64,000 bases of DNA, taken from Paenibacillus senegalensis JC66 (lineage in GTDB: Bacteria > Bacillota > Bacilli > Paenibacillales > NBRC-103111). This document shows positions 1 through 9,354 of this stretch, one piece after another. The notes below the pieces were generated by a model, which worked only from the letters and a program-made list of their open reading frames with translations, searched no databases and was not told the DNA's origin. Each line of letters begins with the position of its first letter. Within the stretch, counting starts at the first letter, position 1. The stretch spans positions 346,116 to 410,115 of the forward strand of contig NZ_HE610957.1 in the NCBI RefSeq assembly GCF_000285515.1, read 5' to 3'. The position numbers and the translations under genes are program-made.

Positions 1-380
1 ATCTCGAATGATGGTTGGATGTATAGGCAGAAGACCTTCCCCTGCGTGTCACTATCGTATAGGAAAAATCGCTGTGAGGTAAATAAGCACAATTTCAAGC
101 ATGCACACGATTCAAAAACCGCAGCAGCAAGCGATTTAAGCGGCTTTCCATACACAATTATTAATGGAGTATTGCGAGCTTAAGCGCCTTTCTGCAGCTG
201 GTTTCTACCGACACGAAATAAATCGAGCGGCCTTTTGGCTTTTGCCGTATAAGAAAAAAACAGCAAGCGCGCAAGGATTCCCCCTGACACTTGCTGTTTT
301 CGTTTTGCTCTATTGGTTAGAGCTATATAAGGAAGATGCGGACAGAAACAGCCCCTGCTCAATACCGTCAACTAAACAAG
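1..380. other. left-edge non-coding stretch
   Basis: No convincing gene is visible in these 380 bases. The only structured element is the hairpin at 257-300, annotated separately. Short open frames on both strands here lack a good ribosome-binding site and have no recognisable sequence. The stretch separates the minus-strand AraC gene from whatever lies left of the window. Confidence 0.5.
252..300 (-). terminator. Rho-independent terminator of the AraC gene
   Basis: Inverted arms AAAACAGCAAG (257-267) and CTTGCTGTTTT (290-300) form an 11-bp stem. Read on the minus strand the stem is followed by a T-run (A-run at 254-260 on the plus strand). It lies about 80 bases after the stop of the minus-strand AraC gene. 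Confidence 0.75.
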
Positions 381-2612
381 CTACAGCCCTCTATTCGTCT
401 TGCGATAGTCGCCGGGCGTCATGCCAGTCAGTTTTTTGAACAGCCGAATGAACGAGAAAGGATGCTGGTATCCGACGCGTTCCGCAATTTTCTGTACCGT
501 CTCATTGGTCGTCAACAGCTGCTGCTTGGCGTGACTGATGCGAATGCGGGCCAAATAGTCGGAATAATTCTCTCCAAATTCGTCTTTAAATAGCTGGCTG
601 ACGTATTTGATGCCGAAATGGTCGGATACCTGGTTCAGTGACAAGTTCGGGTCAGCATAATGCTGCTCCAAATACTCCTTCACCTGCATCACGATTTCCC
701 CTCGCGAATTGCTGTGCAGATGCTGGCGGACAGCAAGAAATATGTCTCCAAGCAGTTCTTTCATCCCTTCCCGCAGTTCATCCAGCACCTCAAATTGCGT
801 CAGCACCCGCTCTCCCGCGGCATTCCATTCCATTGTCCACCTCGTGCTGAACTTGTCCGGCAAATGCGCGAGATCCTTATAAATTTGAAACATCAAATAT
901 TGCATTAGACTTTTGATTTCATCCCGGTTCAGCACTCCGTCGGCGATCTCCGCAAACAAAGAATCGAACATGTCCGGCCAGCCTTCGTCCCCCGTCCTCA
1001 CCGACTGCACGAGCAGCCGGACAATCCGTACCGGACGATACAAATCCGACTTCGGAAACAAACCGACCTTCTGCGAATGGATGACATTGTTGCGGCCCAG
1101 AACGGACTTGTACTTTAACATATCGAGTGCCATGTCGAACGACTCCGGCAGTTGATCGACCGTTACCGATTGCGTACCGACACCGATTGTAACAGAGAAA
1201 TCGAGATTTTTACTGAGCCAGGAGTGGATTGCTTCACTGAGATCGACTCCATCGTCTGCGGCATGCTGGAGATTTGGCCCGCTTGGCGCTTGCAGCACGA
1301 CGGCTAGCTGCGAAGGACCGATCCATTCCTGCCATACCCGCATCTCCCGTCCAGAGACGATCTCCTTGACAACGCTCGACAGTAGGAATTTCAGCAAGCT
1401 TTGATCTGTGGCCGTATATTTCGACTCGAACTCCCGGTACTGATCGATTTCCACAACCAGCACCTGCAGGCCCTCGAACGGCGAACGCAGCCCTACCGCC
1501 TTCGCCTCCGCTTCCCACAGCCGATTCTGGCCTCCTGCGGTTCCGTACAGCATATCGAAGAAGAGGTTTCTTCTCCGGTGCAGGAGTCCGTCTGTATGCT
1601 GCTTGCGATAGTCGTTCGTCTGCCGCACCAATTCTTCCAGCGCAGACTGAATGAAATGGAATTCATCAGTCTTTCCATTCAGCATCTCGCGCTGTCTTTC
1701 GGAATAATATTGGATCTTCCCGATAATCGTTTCTAACGGCTTGTAATTTCGGCGCGTTGAGTAGACAATCCACCCGATGCTCAAAATTACGATCAACAGC
1801 AGCATAGCGAACCAGGCATAAGATGCCACCGGTAAAATGACTGCCGACTGAGCAGCAAGGATTCCGCTTTCGTAGCTCCAGAGGTTATATTCGGAATGCA
1901 ATTCGCTGAGCGGAATTCGGCCGCTGCTCTCTCCAGCCAGATTCGCGGCAATCAACTGACCTTTCGTATCGTGAATGGTATAGTAGCTTTCATTTCCTCC
2001 AAAAACGTTAGAAATAAAAGCTTCCAGCGAATCGGTGCGCATATTAATGACCATAAGGCCGTGCGTTCCGGTCAATAGCGGAACCTTGCGTACAAGGGAA
2101 ACGACTTTCTCCGGCTGTGCCTGGTTAGGCAGGATCCGATAGGTACGGACACCCGACCAATAGTAATTCGCAAATGTTTCATCCAGCAGAGCATCGATAA
2201 AGTCCCTGTCCCCGAACTGTTCCTTTTTGAGCAGCATATCGTTGCTTAACACCGCGCTGTCACGCTTACGGTATAAATACATCGAATCGATCAGGTCCGT
2301 CTGACTGACGATGCGGTACATTTCTTTGGATACATTGTAAGCCACCAGACGTTCATCAGACGATAAGCCGGAATAAAAATATTCGTTCACAGAAGCAGAT
2401 GTAAGGAACCCGACAACCTGTTGGTCCACAGCGGCCAACGCGCTGTCCAGGCTCTGATTAACATAGGTAAGGAATGCGCGGTTCGCCTTTTTCGCCTCGT
2501 GTCTGGAAAGCTGATTTAATTGAAAAAACGCCATAGCTACCAACAGGATGATCATGATGATGAAAGCCGGTAAAGAAGAGAGAAGCATACGGTAAAACCA
2601 ATTCCGTTTCAT
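381..2612 (-). CDS. membrane-anchored AraC-family regulator (YesN-like)
   Basis: This 743-residue protein has the two-part build of Paenibacillus/Bacillus membrane AraC regulators. Hydrophobic segments at about residues 9-31 and 261-284 bracket an extracytoplasmic sensor region of about 230 residues. A cytoplasmic middle region follows, and a C-terminal AraC-type double helix-turn-helix covers about 640-743, ending with the typical SFIRLFKKLTGMTPGDYR signature. Such proteins usually control neighbouring carbohydrate uptake or degradation genes in response to an extracellular or binding-protein-bound sugar. No sugar ABC operon touches this gene inside the window, so its target may lie to the left of the window or be the aldo/keto reductase gene upstream. 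The ATG is preceded by GGGGTGGA at good spacing. Family is clear; ligand and targets are unknown. Confidence 0.9.
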   Translation of the reverse strand: MKRNWFYRMLLSSLPAFIIMIILLVAMAFFQLNQLSRHEAKKANRAFLTYVNQSLDSALAAVDQQVVGFLTSASVNEYFYSGLSSDERLVAYNVSKEMYRIVSQTDLIDSMYLYRKRDSAVLSNDMLLKKEQFGDRDFIDALLDETFANYYWSGVRTYRILPNQAQPEKVVSLVRKVPLLTGTHGLMVINMRTDSLEAFISNVFGGNESYYTIHDTKGQLIAANLAGESSGRIPLSELHSEYNLWSYESGILAAQSAVILPVASYAWFAMLLLIVILSIGWIVYSTRRNYKPLETIIGKIQYYSERQREMLNGKTDEFHFIQSALEELVRQTNDYRKQHTDGLLHRRRNLFFDMLYGTAGGQNRLWEAEAKAVGLRSPFEGLQVLVVEIDQYREFESKYTATDQSLLKFLLSSVVKEIVSGREMRVWQEWIGPSQLAVVLQAPSGPNLQHAADDGVDLSEAIHSWLSKNLDFSVTIGVGTQSVTVDQLPESFDMALDMLKYKSVLGRNNVIHSQKVGLFPKSDLYRPVRIVRLLVQSVRTGDEGWPDMFDSLFAEIADGVLNRDEIKSLMQYLMFQIYKDLAHLPDKFSTRWTMEWNAAGERVLTQFEVLDELREGMKELLGDIFLAVRQHLHSNSRGEIVMQVKEYLEQHYADPNLSLNQVSDHFGIKYVSQLFKDEFGENYSDYLARIRISHAKQQLLTTNETVQKIAERVGYQHPFSFIRLFKKLTGMTPGDYRKTNRGL

Positions 2613-2894
2613 TCGGAGAATCCACCCCTGTTATGATTCCTGATTTCTACTTGGGTAGCGTACCCAATCGCAAAGCAGGCTGTAAAGCAACATTTTTTCG
2701 CGGATACACATTTCTTCGGAATGTTTTTCTGCGGTCCCGGAGAACGAATCCGCGTGTGAGGGTGAACATGAAATTAGGGGAAAAATCGGATTCTTTGCAA
2801 TTGCTAGCAAATAATAAACAAAACCGGAACAAGACACAAGGAGCCCAATACTTTTGGACGACAGTCCCATTTAGGGCCCCTTATATCCGTGTAG
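2613..2894. other. intergenic region between AKR and AraC genes
   Basis: This 282-base gap should hold the promoter of the minus-strand AraC gene. I see no supported gene. Two long arms (GGAGCCC near 2840 and GGGCCCC near 2875) could pair across a large loop but have no T-run, so I do not call a terminator. Confidence 0.4.
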
Positions 2895-3941
2895 TTACAT
2901 GCTTATGATCTGTTTGACGGCCTGTTGCTGCTGATCATTCAATTGCAGCTTCCCTGCCTTGGCATTGGATTCCAGCTGCTCGACATTGGATGACGAAACA
3001 ATGATCGGCCCCATACCGGGCAATGTCAGCATATACGCTATAGCCAATTGACTTAATTCCATATTCCAGTCATGTGCAAGGGCAGCCAGCTGTGTAAGCT
3101 TTTTATGAATTAGCGGATTGTGAACCGCTTCAAGATCATTTTCATCATAAAGACGGTCCCCCGCTTTCAGCTTCTGACTGTCCAGATAGCGGTCGGACAG
3201 AAGCCCCTTGGCTATCGGACTCCAGGGAACGAAAGAAAAGCCGGAGGATACCGCCCTTTCCAGCACCCCTGCTTGATTACGCTCGCCAAATAAAATATCA
3301 TACTGATTTTGCACCGCCGTAATGTGGCAACGAATAGAAAAATGCTTCGCTGCCGCCTGATAGGCTTTTATTTGATCCACTGTAAAATTGGAAACTGCAA
3401 AATAACGTATATAGCCCTGTCTCACCAAATCCTCGATAGCAGCCAGGCTTTCTTCTATTGGGGTCCATAGATCATAACCATGGAAATATAACAAATCAAT
3501 ATATTCGAGCTGCATTCTCTTGAGACTTGCGTGCACGGAATCCAGGATGTTTCCCCGGGAAAGGCCGCAATGATTCGGTGTTCTGCCGTCCATTCCTCCG
3601 AACAGCTTGGTCGCAATAATGACATTCCTTCTCTGGTCCTGATTGTTGCTCAGCCATTGTCCGATTATCCGCTCGGAGTTTCCAGAAGCAGCATTATAGC
3701 GATTCGCTGTATCCCAGAACGTTACCCCTAATTCGATAGCCCGATCAAAAATGGCGAAAGCAGCTTCGGGATTTACACGCGATCCGTCCCCTGTCTCCGG
3801 AAATCCGATTTTCCATGTTCCAAGTCCAATATTCGGCACCTTCAGACCACTCGCACCTAAGCTTCGATACGGCATACCGTTGAAATCACTAAGGTGAAAA
3901 GGAAGATGGTAGAGCTTCGGGTCAGGCTTTTGCCAGTCCAT
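2895..3941 (-). CDS. aldo/keto reductase
   Basis: A 348-residue NAD(P)H-dependent oxidoreductase of the aldo/keto reductase superfamily (TIM barrel). The catalytic tetrad is readable: Asp77 and Tyr82 in FWDTANRY, Lys112 in IIATKLFG and His154 in LLYFHG. The motif GLGTWKIG near residue 40 marks the first barrel strand, and the SNVEQLESNAKAGK segment near the end matches the cofactor-binding region. It resembles the YghZ/Kv-beta-like group that acts on sugar-type aldehydes or glyceraldehyde 3-phosphate analogues; the true substrate cannot be read. The ATG follows AAAGGAG at ideal spacing. The gene stands alone between AraC and CBM9-like genes. A near-perfect cre site about 105 bases upstream suggests carbon catabolite control. 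Confidence 0.9.
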   Translation of the reverse strand: MDWQKPDPKLYHLPFHLSDFNGMPYRSLGASGLKVPNIGLGTWKIGFPETGDGSRVNPEAAFAIFDRAIELGVTFWDTANRYNAASGNSERIIGQWLSNNQDQRRNVIIATKLFGGMDGRTPNHCGLSRGNILDSVHASLKRMQLEYIDLLYFHGYDLWTPIEESLAAIEDLVRQGYIRYFAVSNFTVDQIKAYQAAAKHFSIRCHITAVQNQYDILFGERNQAGVLERAVSSGFSFVPWSPIAKGLLSDRYLDSQKLKAGDRLYDENDLEAVHNPLIHKKLTQLAALAHDWNMELSQLAIAYMLTLPGMGPIIVSSSNVEQLESNAKAGKLQLNDQQQQAVKQIISM

Positions 3942-4044
3942 ACTGCATCTCCTTTCAGTGTTGCATTTTGGAGCGGATGCTTTTCATTTTTCATCCATCT
4001 CATTCAGAGCGCCGGCTTCAAGAGAAAAGCAAAATGCTAAATGG

Positions 4045-4058
4045 TGTAACCGCTTACG
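4045..4058 (-). promoter_or_regulatory. candidate cre site (CcpA) upstream of the AKR gene
   Basis: TGTAACCGCTTACG matches the cre consensus TGWAANCGNTNWCA at 13 of 14 positions, and its reverse complement does equally well. It sits 104-117 bases upstream of the aldo/keto reductase start. Position relative to the promoter is not known, so the direction of regulation is open. Confidence 0.45.
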
Positions 4059-4197
4059 AAAAAAGCGATTTTTTTGTTCGCCGGTCTTATTAACAATATT
4101 GCATAAGCTGGCCTTGCTGGCAACCTAATTTTTCGTGATTATCCTAAAAAAGGAATCTCTACTGCGAGAAGCAGCCTCGTCTTCAATGAACCGTCTC

Positions 4198-4857
4198 TTA
4201 TAGGCTGCTTCCCATCTCTTTAAAGGCTAGGCGGCCAAAAACATGCGGTAGATGAAAATTGATTTCGCCAGTTGGCGACCACGCGGAATACTCATCTCCA
4301 TGAACGGGATGACGGTCTATCCGGTATACATTCATTAACCATTCACTGCCCGCGGCTGGAAGACCGCCTGTAAAATGGTGAAACGGGAGTTCCCAAAGGC
4401 ACACAAAGCGCTGTGATTCCCGTTCATTATTAAACACGGTTACCCAATCCTCAGCATGCCATTCCGTCCTAATTTGGATGTTTCCATCCAAGCTGTTTTG
4501 TATTTTCGCATCAAACTTGACATTCGCCGGGCTGAGCTCAAATTCCTTATAATGCTGCAAGCTCCCCGTTTCGCTGAGAAAAACCTCCACCACATCCTCC
4601 GAATAAATCGGATCGTCATGCTTGGTCATTGTAGACACAATGTGATCATCGTCCCCTTCAAAACGGAAAAACAAGCTGGGTCGCTGCTTGCTCCAGAAGC
4701 TCCTTACCTTTGTTGCTTGCCGGGGCCTGCTGCCGCTCACCGTCTCTACAAGATTGATTTCCGGAAGCCCCTCCCATATTTCAGCGGGAAGGTCCTGAAG
4801 CCGGATATCGTTGACTTCCCGCTGCATGCACGAGTAAACGGGCACTTGCCTCGTCAT
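4198..4857 (-). CDS. carbohydrate-binding family 9-like protein
   Basis: About 219 residues from the chosen ATG at 4857, which follows AAGGAGGGG; a longer frame starting at 4899 has no such site. The sequence reads as a single CBM9-like (DOMON-type) beta-sandwich: an aromatic-rich strand (SLFFRFEGDDD), then a segment typical of the family in which an acidic EDVVEVFL strand is followed by YKEFELSPAN, and a C-terminal WSPTGEINFHLPHVFGRLAF. There is no signal peptide, so it appears cytoplasmic, as many Firmicute homologues do. It probably binds a saccharide, but no catalytic residues can be assigned. It lies between the AKR and a HAD phosphatase gene on the same strand, with about 90 bases between it and the phosphatase gene. 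Confidence 0.75.
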   Translation of the reverse strand: MTRQVPVYSCMQREVNDIRLQDLPAEIWEGLPEINLVETVSGSRPRQATKVRSFWSKQRPSLFFRFEGDDDHIVSTMTKHDDPIYSEDVVEVFLSETGSLQHYKEFELSPANVKFDAKIQNSLDGNIQIRTEWHAEDWVTVFNNERESQRFVCLWELPFHHFTGGLPAAGSEWLMNVYRIDRHPVHGDEYSAWSPTGEINFHLPHVFGRLAFKEMGSSL

Positions 4858-4949
4858 TATTAACCCCTCCTTGAGTCTGATGTTTACCGTCATTATCAAA
4901 GCATTTTCGAAGCTTGTTACATTTCGCTCAAATGAAGATAGGCCGCCTG

Positions 4950-5663
4950 TTAACTCGTAAGCTTCTCCCCAAGCTCGTCCAGCCGTTCAATCGTCGCGAA
5001 CAATGTCGGATGCTGCTTCGCAGGCTCCCCTTTTTTGTTAAGCCAGATAGAAGCAATGCCGAGCGAGCCCGGGCCTACTACATCGTTTTTCCAGGAATCC
5101 CCGACAAACAATGTCGTTTCCGGTTGGGCAGCAAAAAAACTTAGAGCAGCTTCATATATACGCGGGTCCGGTTTTTCCCAGCCTATATCATCAGAGATGA
5201 TAACGCCTCCCTGCGGGAAATACGATTCAATGCCGAGTGCCTTTAACTTGTCAAACTGCACCTCACGTGTACCATTCGTAACTATGCCCAGCTTATAGCT
5301 TCTTTGCAGCATATCAAGCAAGGGCGAAAGCTCGGGAGCCGCAATCATGAACCGGGTGCTGACTTCATGATAGAGCTCATTGAACCGGTGAGCCGCCGCT
5401 TCATCAACGTTCACCCCCCAATCGTTCAACGTGCGGATAAAACGGTTGTTGCGAAACTGCTGTATAGAAATCTCCTGCTGATGATATTTCTCTACATAAT
5501 AAGCGGAATATTCCTGGTAGGTTTCAAATAACCGGTCAGCATTTAAGCTTTCCGTTATAGGAAATTGACGAAATGCTTCTTTCGTTCCCTGCTCCCAATA
5601 ATCTTCAAAATAAAGCAGCGTATCATCCAGATCGAATAAAATTAGCTCAAACGATTTCGTCAT
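4950..5663 (-). CDS. HAD-superfamily hydrolase (YjjG/YfnB-like)
   Basis: A 237-residue haloacid-dehalogenase-type phosphatase. The start at 5663 follows GGAGGGAG; an upstream in-frame start at 5717 would add 18 residues with no ribosome-binding site. All four HAD motifs are present: ILFDLDDT (nucleophile Asp11, acid Asp13), IVTNGT (Thr/Asn of motif II), WEKPDPRIY (Lys of motif III) and FVGDSWKNDV (Asp pair of motif IV). The helical cap between motifs I and II fits the pyrimidine 5'-nucleotidase/YjjG group, so a nucleotide or small phosphoester is the likely substrate. A truncated paralogue lies at 62.6 kb in this window. Confidence 0.88.
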   Translation of the reverse strand: MTKSFELILFDLDDTLLYFEDYWEQGTKEAFRQFPITESLNADRLFETYQEYSAYYVEKYHQQEISIQQFRNNRFIRTLNDWGVNVDEAAAHRFNELYHEVSTRFMIAAPELSPLLDMLQRSYKLGIVTNGTREVQFDKLKALGIESYFPQGGVIISDDIGWEKPDPRIYEAALSFFAAQPETTLFVGDSWKNDVVGPGSLGIASIWLNKKGEPAKQHPTLFATIERLDELGEKLTS

Positions 5664-5893
5664 GCTTTGAGTAACTCCCTCCTGGCTATTAGAGCTATAG
5701 AAGTGAAAAACTAGCATTTGTCAGTGTGTTCCTTCTATTGCTCGCAAGCCATTTTAAGCCGATTACATATATTTTAATGGCAGCCGCCTGCTTTTACCAG
5801 CATGTTCCCGGAAATCCCGGTTCGCTGCAGCTTGTAAAGGCAATGGCTAAAGGAGTAGTTTGGATGATTGGTTTATGTTATGACAATCCGTCC

Positions 5894-7315
5894 TCAATCC
5901 GCTGCTGAAGCCGGCTTGCCCGAGGCTTTTCGGGTCATTCTGCTGCTTGGAGCTTGACGCGGCCTGATATAGCATAAAAAGGTCATCAGCAAGCCAAGAG
6001 CCATGCAAAACAAGAACAGCAGCTTGATTTGCGCAGTCAGAGCCGGGTTAGGTGCAGCCGTCAGCTCTGTCCCCATGCCTCCCGCAAACCAAACAGCAAA
6101 GGCGATGCCGATTATCATTCCATAATACCGGATTAAAGCTATCATACTGCCGACCAGGCTGATTTTCTCTGCCGGTGCGGCGGACATGACTTCCGCATTG
6201 TTAATGGCCACGAACAACCCGATCCCGATGCCGGATACAGCCAGGAATAATATAATTCCGGTTAATTGAATCGTGCTGCCCAACACAATAAACAAGGTAG
6301 AAAGCGTAAACAGCAGCGAACCCGCTACGGCAGGCAAAAAAGCCCCATACTTATCGCGATACCAGCCGCTTGCCGGAGAAGCAATGCCTAAAAATACAGG
6401 TTGAATCGCAAGCACCAAGCCAAGCGTTTTCGTAGGGTAGCCAAGCACCTGCTGCATATAGAAAGTAAGCGGAAGCAGTGTAGCCATTTGCATAACATTG
6501 TTCAGAAGCGATACCGAATTGCCTACGGCAATCGCTTTAATCTTATATAGGTCGCTATCAACAATACGGTGGGGAATTTTTCGCTCATAAGCAAATAGAA
6601 GCAATAACAGTACCGCCCCTGAGCTGTACAGAGCAATCACTGCCGGTGTAAAGCCTTCTCTTTCTCCGGTTACCGCCCCGAATAAAAGCAATATCGTGCT
6701 TAAGGCGAGCAGCAAAGCGCCGATATAATCCAGCCGCTCGAATGCCCTTTTTTTATCATGGGGGAACCACTTCAAACCGCAATAAACGGCAGCAAGACCC
6801 AGAGGAACATTGATGTAAAACAGCCATGACCAGCTTACTGCCTCCATTAAAAGCCCGCCAACGGCTGGACCGGATAAGGTCCCTACGGAAATAACCACAG
6901 CATTCATGGACAATGCTTTGCCAATTTCGTGATTGGGAAACAGCTTCCTGACCATAGCCTGGCTGTTTGCCATAATCATAGCTGCTCCTACACCCTGCAC
7001 AATTCTTGCAGCGACAATCGTCGCCAGGCTGCCGGATAACCCGATCAATAACGAGCCTAACGCGAACACAAAGAATCCGGCACTGTATACTTGGCTCCGA
7101 TCGAGCCGGTCGCTCAGCTTGCCCAGCAGCGGCAGCAAGGCGACCATCGTCAGCAAATACGCCGTGACTACCCATTGAATTTGCGACAGAGAAACACCGA
7201 ATTGCTCAGCCATAGTGGGTAACACGACATTAACGATTCCTACATCTAATGTAGACATGAATGTTCCCAAATTGACAATTTGAAACTTGGCCCAGCGATG
7301 GTTGATCAGCTCCAC
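5894..7315 (-). CDS. MFS drug:proton antiporter (DHA2-type)
   Basis: A 473-residue major facilitator with about 14 hydrophobic segments, the pattern of the DHA2 (EmrB/QacA) exporters. The N-terminal segment reads FMSTLDVGIVNVVLPTMAEQFG, matching family motif D1, and GKLSDRLDRSQVY matches the loop 2-3 motif A (GxLaDrxGrkp). It probably exports drugs or other amphipathic compounds using the proton gradient; substrates cannot be inferred. The start is GTG at 7315 with a GAGGGTGG-like site upstream. It stands apart from a second DHA2 exporter at 11.5-13.1 kb, to which it is only distantly similar. Confidence 0.9.
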   Translation of the reverse strand: MELINHRWAKFQIVNLGTFMSTLDVGIVNVVLPTMAEQFGVSLSQIQWVVTAYLLTMVALLPLLGKLSDRLDRSQVYSAGFFVFALGSLLIGLSGSLATIVAARIVQGVGAAMIMANSQAMVRKLFPNHEIGKALSMNAVVISVGTLSGPAVGGLLMEAVSWSWLFYINVPLGLAAVYCGLKWFPHDKKRAFERLDYIGALLLALSTILLLFGAVTGEREGFTPAVIALYSSGAVLLLLLFAYERKIPHRIVDSDLYKIKAIAVGNSVSLLNNVMQMATLLPLTFYMQQVLGYPTKTLGLVLAIQPVFLGIASPASGWYRDKYGAFLPAVAGSLLFTLSTLFIVLGSTIQLTGIILFLAVSGIGIGLFVAINNAEVMSAAPAEKISLVGSMIALIRYYGMIIGIAFAVWFAGGMGTELTAAPNPALTAQIKLLFLFCMALGLLMTFLCYIRPRQAPSSRMTRKASGKPASAAD

Positions 7316-7365
7316 GGGTAAGGCACCACCCTCGTTGTTGGTCTGTTCCTGAATTTACTTGCTAA

Positions 7366-7400
7366 GTTTAACAAGGAAGGCGCTTGTTGGCCAAGCGCCT
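7366..7400 (-). terminator. hairpin terminator after the isomerase/oxidoreductase operon
   Basis: Perfect 9-bp arms AGGCGCTTG (7378-7386) and CAAGCGCCT (7392-7400) with a 5-base loop. On the minus strand it follows the TIM-barrel gene stop by about 100 bases, with a modest T-rich tail. Confidence 0.5.
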
Positions 7401-7499
7401 ATTTACCTCTGCCGCAGCTCCAAGGAAGATTTCTTTGGGAACTGCCGCTTAACCATTATATCCATCATATTGCTTGAGCCTATATGTTTAGTGAAATGC

Positions 7500-8318
7500 T
7501 CATCCAATTATAACATCCATATGCCGGGATGTATCATAAATCAATTGGTACGGATCAGCCGCGTACGGACTCAGCTCAGCCGTTATCGTATCGCTGTAGC
7601 CTATTTCCGTAAGCGCACTCTTAACCGCCTGCCAGTTTACATCACCTGCTAATAACGGTACGAAGCCCTGCCCCGTCCCGACACCCGGCTTGAAATCCTT
7701 AACATGAACCTTGAAAATGCGGGAGCCGAGGATTCGGATCCACTGCTCAGGGAACGCGTAAAGGAGTACATTGCCCACATCAAAGTAGACGCCTATGTAA
7801 GGGCTGTTCAGCTCATCTACGTAACGCGCCATCTCCAATGGGGACAGCAGGAACTTGTTCCACACATTCTCAACGCCTATTTTTACTCCGTAATGCTCGG
7901 CTCGCTCCGCTAGCTTGACGAGCTCCTGCTGGCTCCTTTCGTAGCATTCGGCATAGTTTACCTCAGGTGTAACGACACCCGGAACGACGAGCACTGTGTC
8001 GACTTCCAGCCAATTGGCAAACTGCAGTTGTTTTTCCACAACCGCCCTGCCCGCCGCCCTGGTCTTCTCATCGGGTGAAGAAAGCGGCGATTTCCATAGC
8101 AATGAAGTGGATAGACTGCGCAGCTGCAAGCCATAGCTTGCCACTAACCGCCCGATTTCCTGCACTTCCTCCTTGCCCATATCTGCCGTAAGACCGATGC
8201 CGCCGGCTTCGTACAAGTTAAGCTCAATCGCGTCGAAGCCTGCTTTTCGGGTCACTTCCAGCACTGTTTCCAAGGAGGTATTAGCAGGAAAGCACCATTG
8301 ATTAACTGATTTCAACAT
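7500..8318 (-). CDS. sugar phosphate isomerase/epimerase (xylose isomerase-like TIM barrel)
   Basis: A 272-residue protein of the AP-endonuclease-2/xylose isomerase-like TIM-barrel family. Likely metal ligands are spread as expected along the barrel: Glu in IGVENVWN, Asp/Asn in VYFDVGN, a His-containing FKVHVKDF strand and a final Glu in ITAELSPY. Members interconvert keto sugars, hydroxypyruvate or inositol derivatives. The ATG follows GGGGAGAGG. It starts 16 bases after the Gfo/Idh/MocA oxidoreductase gene, so the two form an operon; this pairing is typical of inositol-, glucoside- or keto-sugar catabolic modules. The exact sugar cannot be read from sequence. Confidence 0.88.
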   Translation of the reverse strand: MLKSVNQWCFPANTSLETVLEVTRKAGFDAIELNLYEAGGIGLTADMGKEEVQEIGRLVASYGLQLRSLSTSLLWKSPLSSPDEKTRAAGRAVVEKQLQFANWLEVDTVLVVPGVVTPEVNYAECYERSQQELVKLAERAEHYGVKIGVENVWNKFLLSPLEMARYVDELNSPYIGVYFDVGNVLLYAFPEQWIRILGSRIFKVHVKDFKPGVGTGQGFVPLLAGDVNWQAVKSALTEIGYSDTITAELSPYAADPYQLIYDTSRHMDVIIG

Positions 8319-8334
8319 CTGCCTCTCCCCTTCC

Positions 8335-9306
8335 TCAAGAAATTTCTACACGGGAACGCGAAGCGGCAGATTCATTGGCTGCCAAAGTGACCGCAAGAGT
8401 TGCTACCGCTTCAGAGTAGCTGCCGAGCACAAGGCTCTGGTCATTAAGCCGTACCGCTTCAATGAAGGCCTGATCCTGCTTAAAGTAATATTGGTCTCTG
8501 CTCTTGATCGTAATATCTTGAGAATCGTCTACAATACGCAGGGCAGCCCCTTTCAGAGAGACGTAAAAGCCGTCCCCGAACAGCTCAACCTCACCCCTGC
8601 CAACATATTTAGAGACACTTGTGCTCGTAATATTGCCAATCGCTCCGGATTGCAGCTCAAAGGCAACTGTCCCGACATCATAAGCTGTCGCGTCAGGATC
8701 GATGGCCAGCATCGAGGATCTCAGCTCATGGATCGCCTGGACAGCCTTGAATTCCCCGGCCAGGTAACGAATCAAATCTAACTGATGAGTAGACTGCTCG
8801 ACCAGCTGTCCGCCTGACAGCTCCAGCTTGCTCCACCAGGTTAGAGGAGGGGCGCTGCCAATTCGATAAGCAAGCACGAGATCGACCTGCTTGTCTTTAA
8901 GGTATTCTTTCGCCTGCTGTACAATGTCAAGATAGCGCAAGCAATAACCGGAAGAGTGAATCAGCCCTGACTCCAGAATGAGCTGCTCTTTGCGTTTTGC
9001 TTGCTCTAATTGCAGGCCGACCGGCTTTTCTACAAGCAAATGAATCCCCCTTGCAACAGCCGCTTCTTCCAGACCGTCGCGGGCAAACGGAGGGGTGCAA
9101 ATAAAAACAGCGTCCACCTCGCCCGAATCCAGAAGCGCTTCCGCACTTTCATAAGACTTGGCGCCATACTGCTCCGAAGCTTGCTGCGCTCTTTGTGTAT
9201 TGACATCAAAAATCGCGCTGATTTGTGCCTGCTCCACTTGGGCGAGCGCTTTCAAATGCAGCTCTGCTATCGTTCCCGCTCCGATAAAGCCTACTTTAAC
9301 CGTCAT
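8335..9306 (-). CDS. Gfo/Idh/MocA family oxidoreductase
   Basis: A 323-residue NAD(P)-dependent sugar dehydrogenase-type protein. The N-terminal Rossmann fold carries VGFIGAGTIAELH (GxGxxA), and LLVEKPVGLQ holds the family EKP motif with the catalytic Lys. The segment QSTHQLDLIRYLAGE provides the conserved His/Asp of the C-terminal alpha/beta domain. It likely oxidises a cyclic polyol or pyranose, or acts as a redox-neutral epimerase or glycosidase. It is the first gene of a two-gene operon with the TIM-barrel isomerase. A palindrome overlapping the probable promoter (9366-9381) suggests control by a local repressor or by the AraC gene encoded just upstream. Confidence 0.9.
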   Translation of the reverse strand: MTVKVGFIGAGTIAELHLKALAQVEQAQISAIFDVNTQRAQQASEQYGAKSYESAEALLDSGEVDAVFICTPPFARDGLEEAAVARGIHLLVEKPVGLQLEQAKRKEQLILESGLIHSSGYCLRYLDIVQQAKEYLKDKQVDLVLAYRIGSAPPLTWWSKLELSGGQLVEQSTHQLDLIRYLAGEFKAVQAIHELRSSMLAIDPDATAYDVGTVAFELQSGAIGNITSTSVSKYVGRGEVELFGDGFYVSLKGAALRIVDDSQDITIKSRDQYYFKQDQAFIEAVRLNDQSLVLGSYSEAVATLAVTLAANESAASRSRVEIS

Positions 9307-9354
9307 TTATCGTTCGACTCCTTCTCGTGTTGGAATGCCTTTCACGATTAGAAT

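Noticed and set aside
4051-4075. Plus-strand hairpin CGCTT/AAGCG followed by T7 near the cre site
   Set aside because: No plus-strand gene precedes it. The 5-bp stem is short and overlaps a better-supported cre site.
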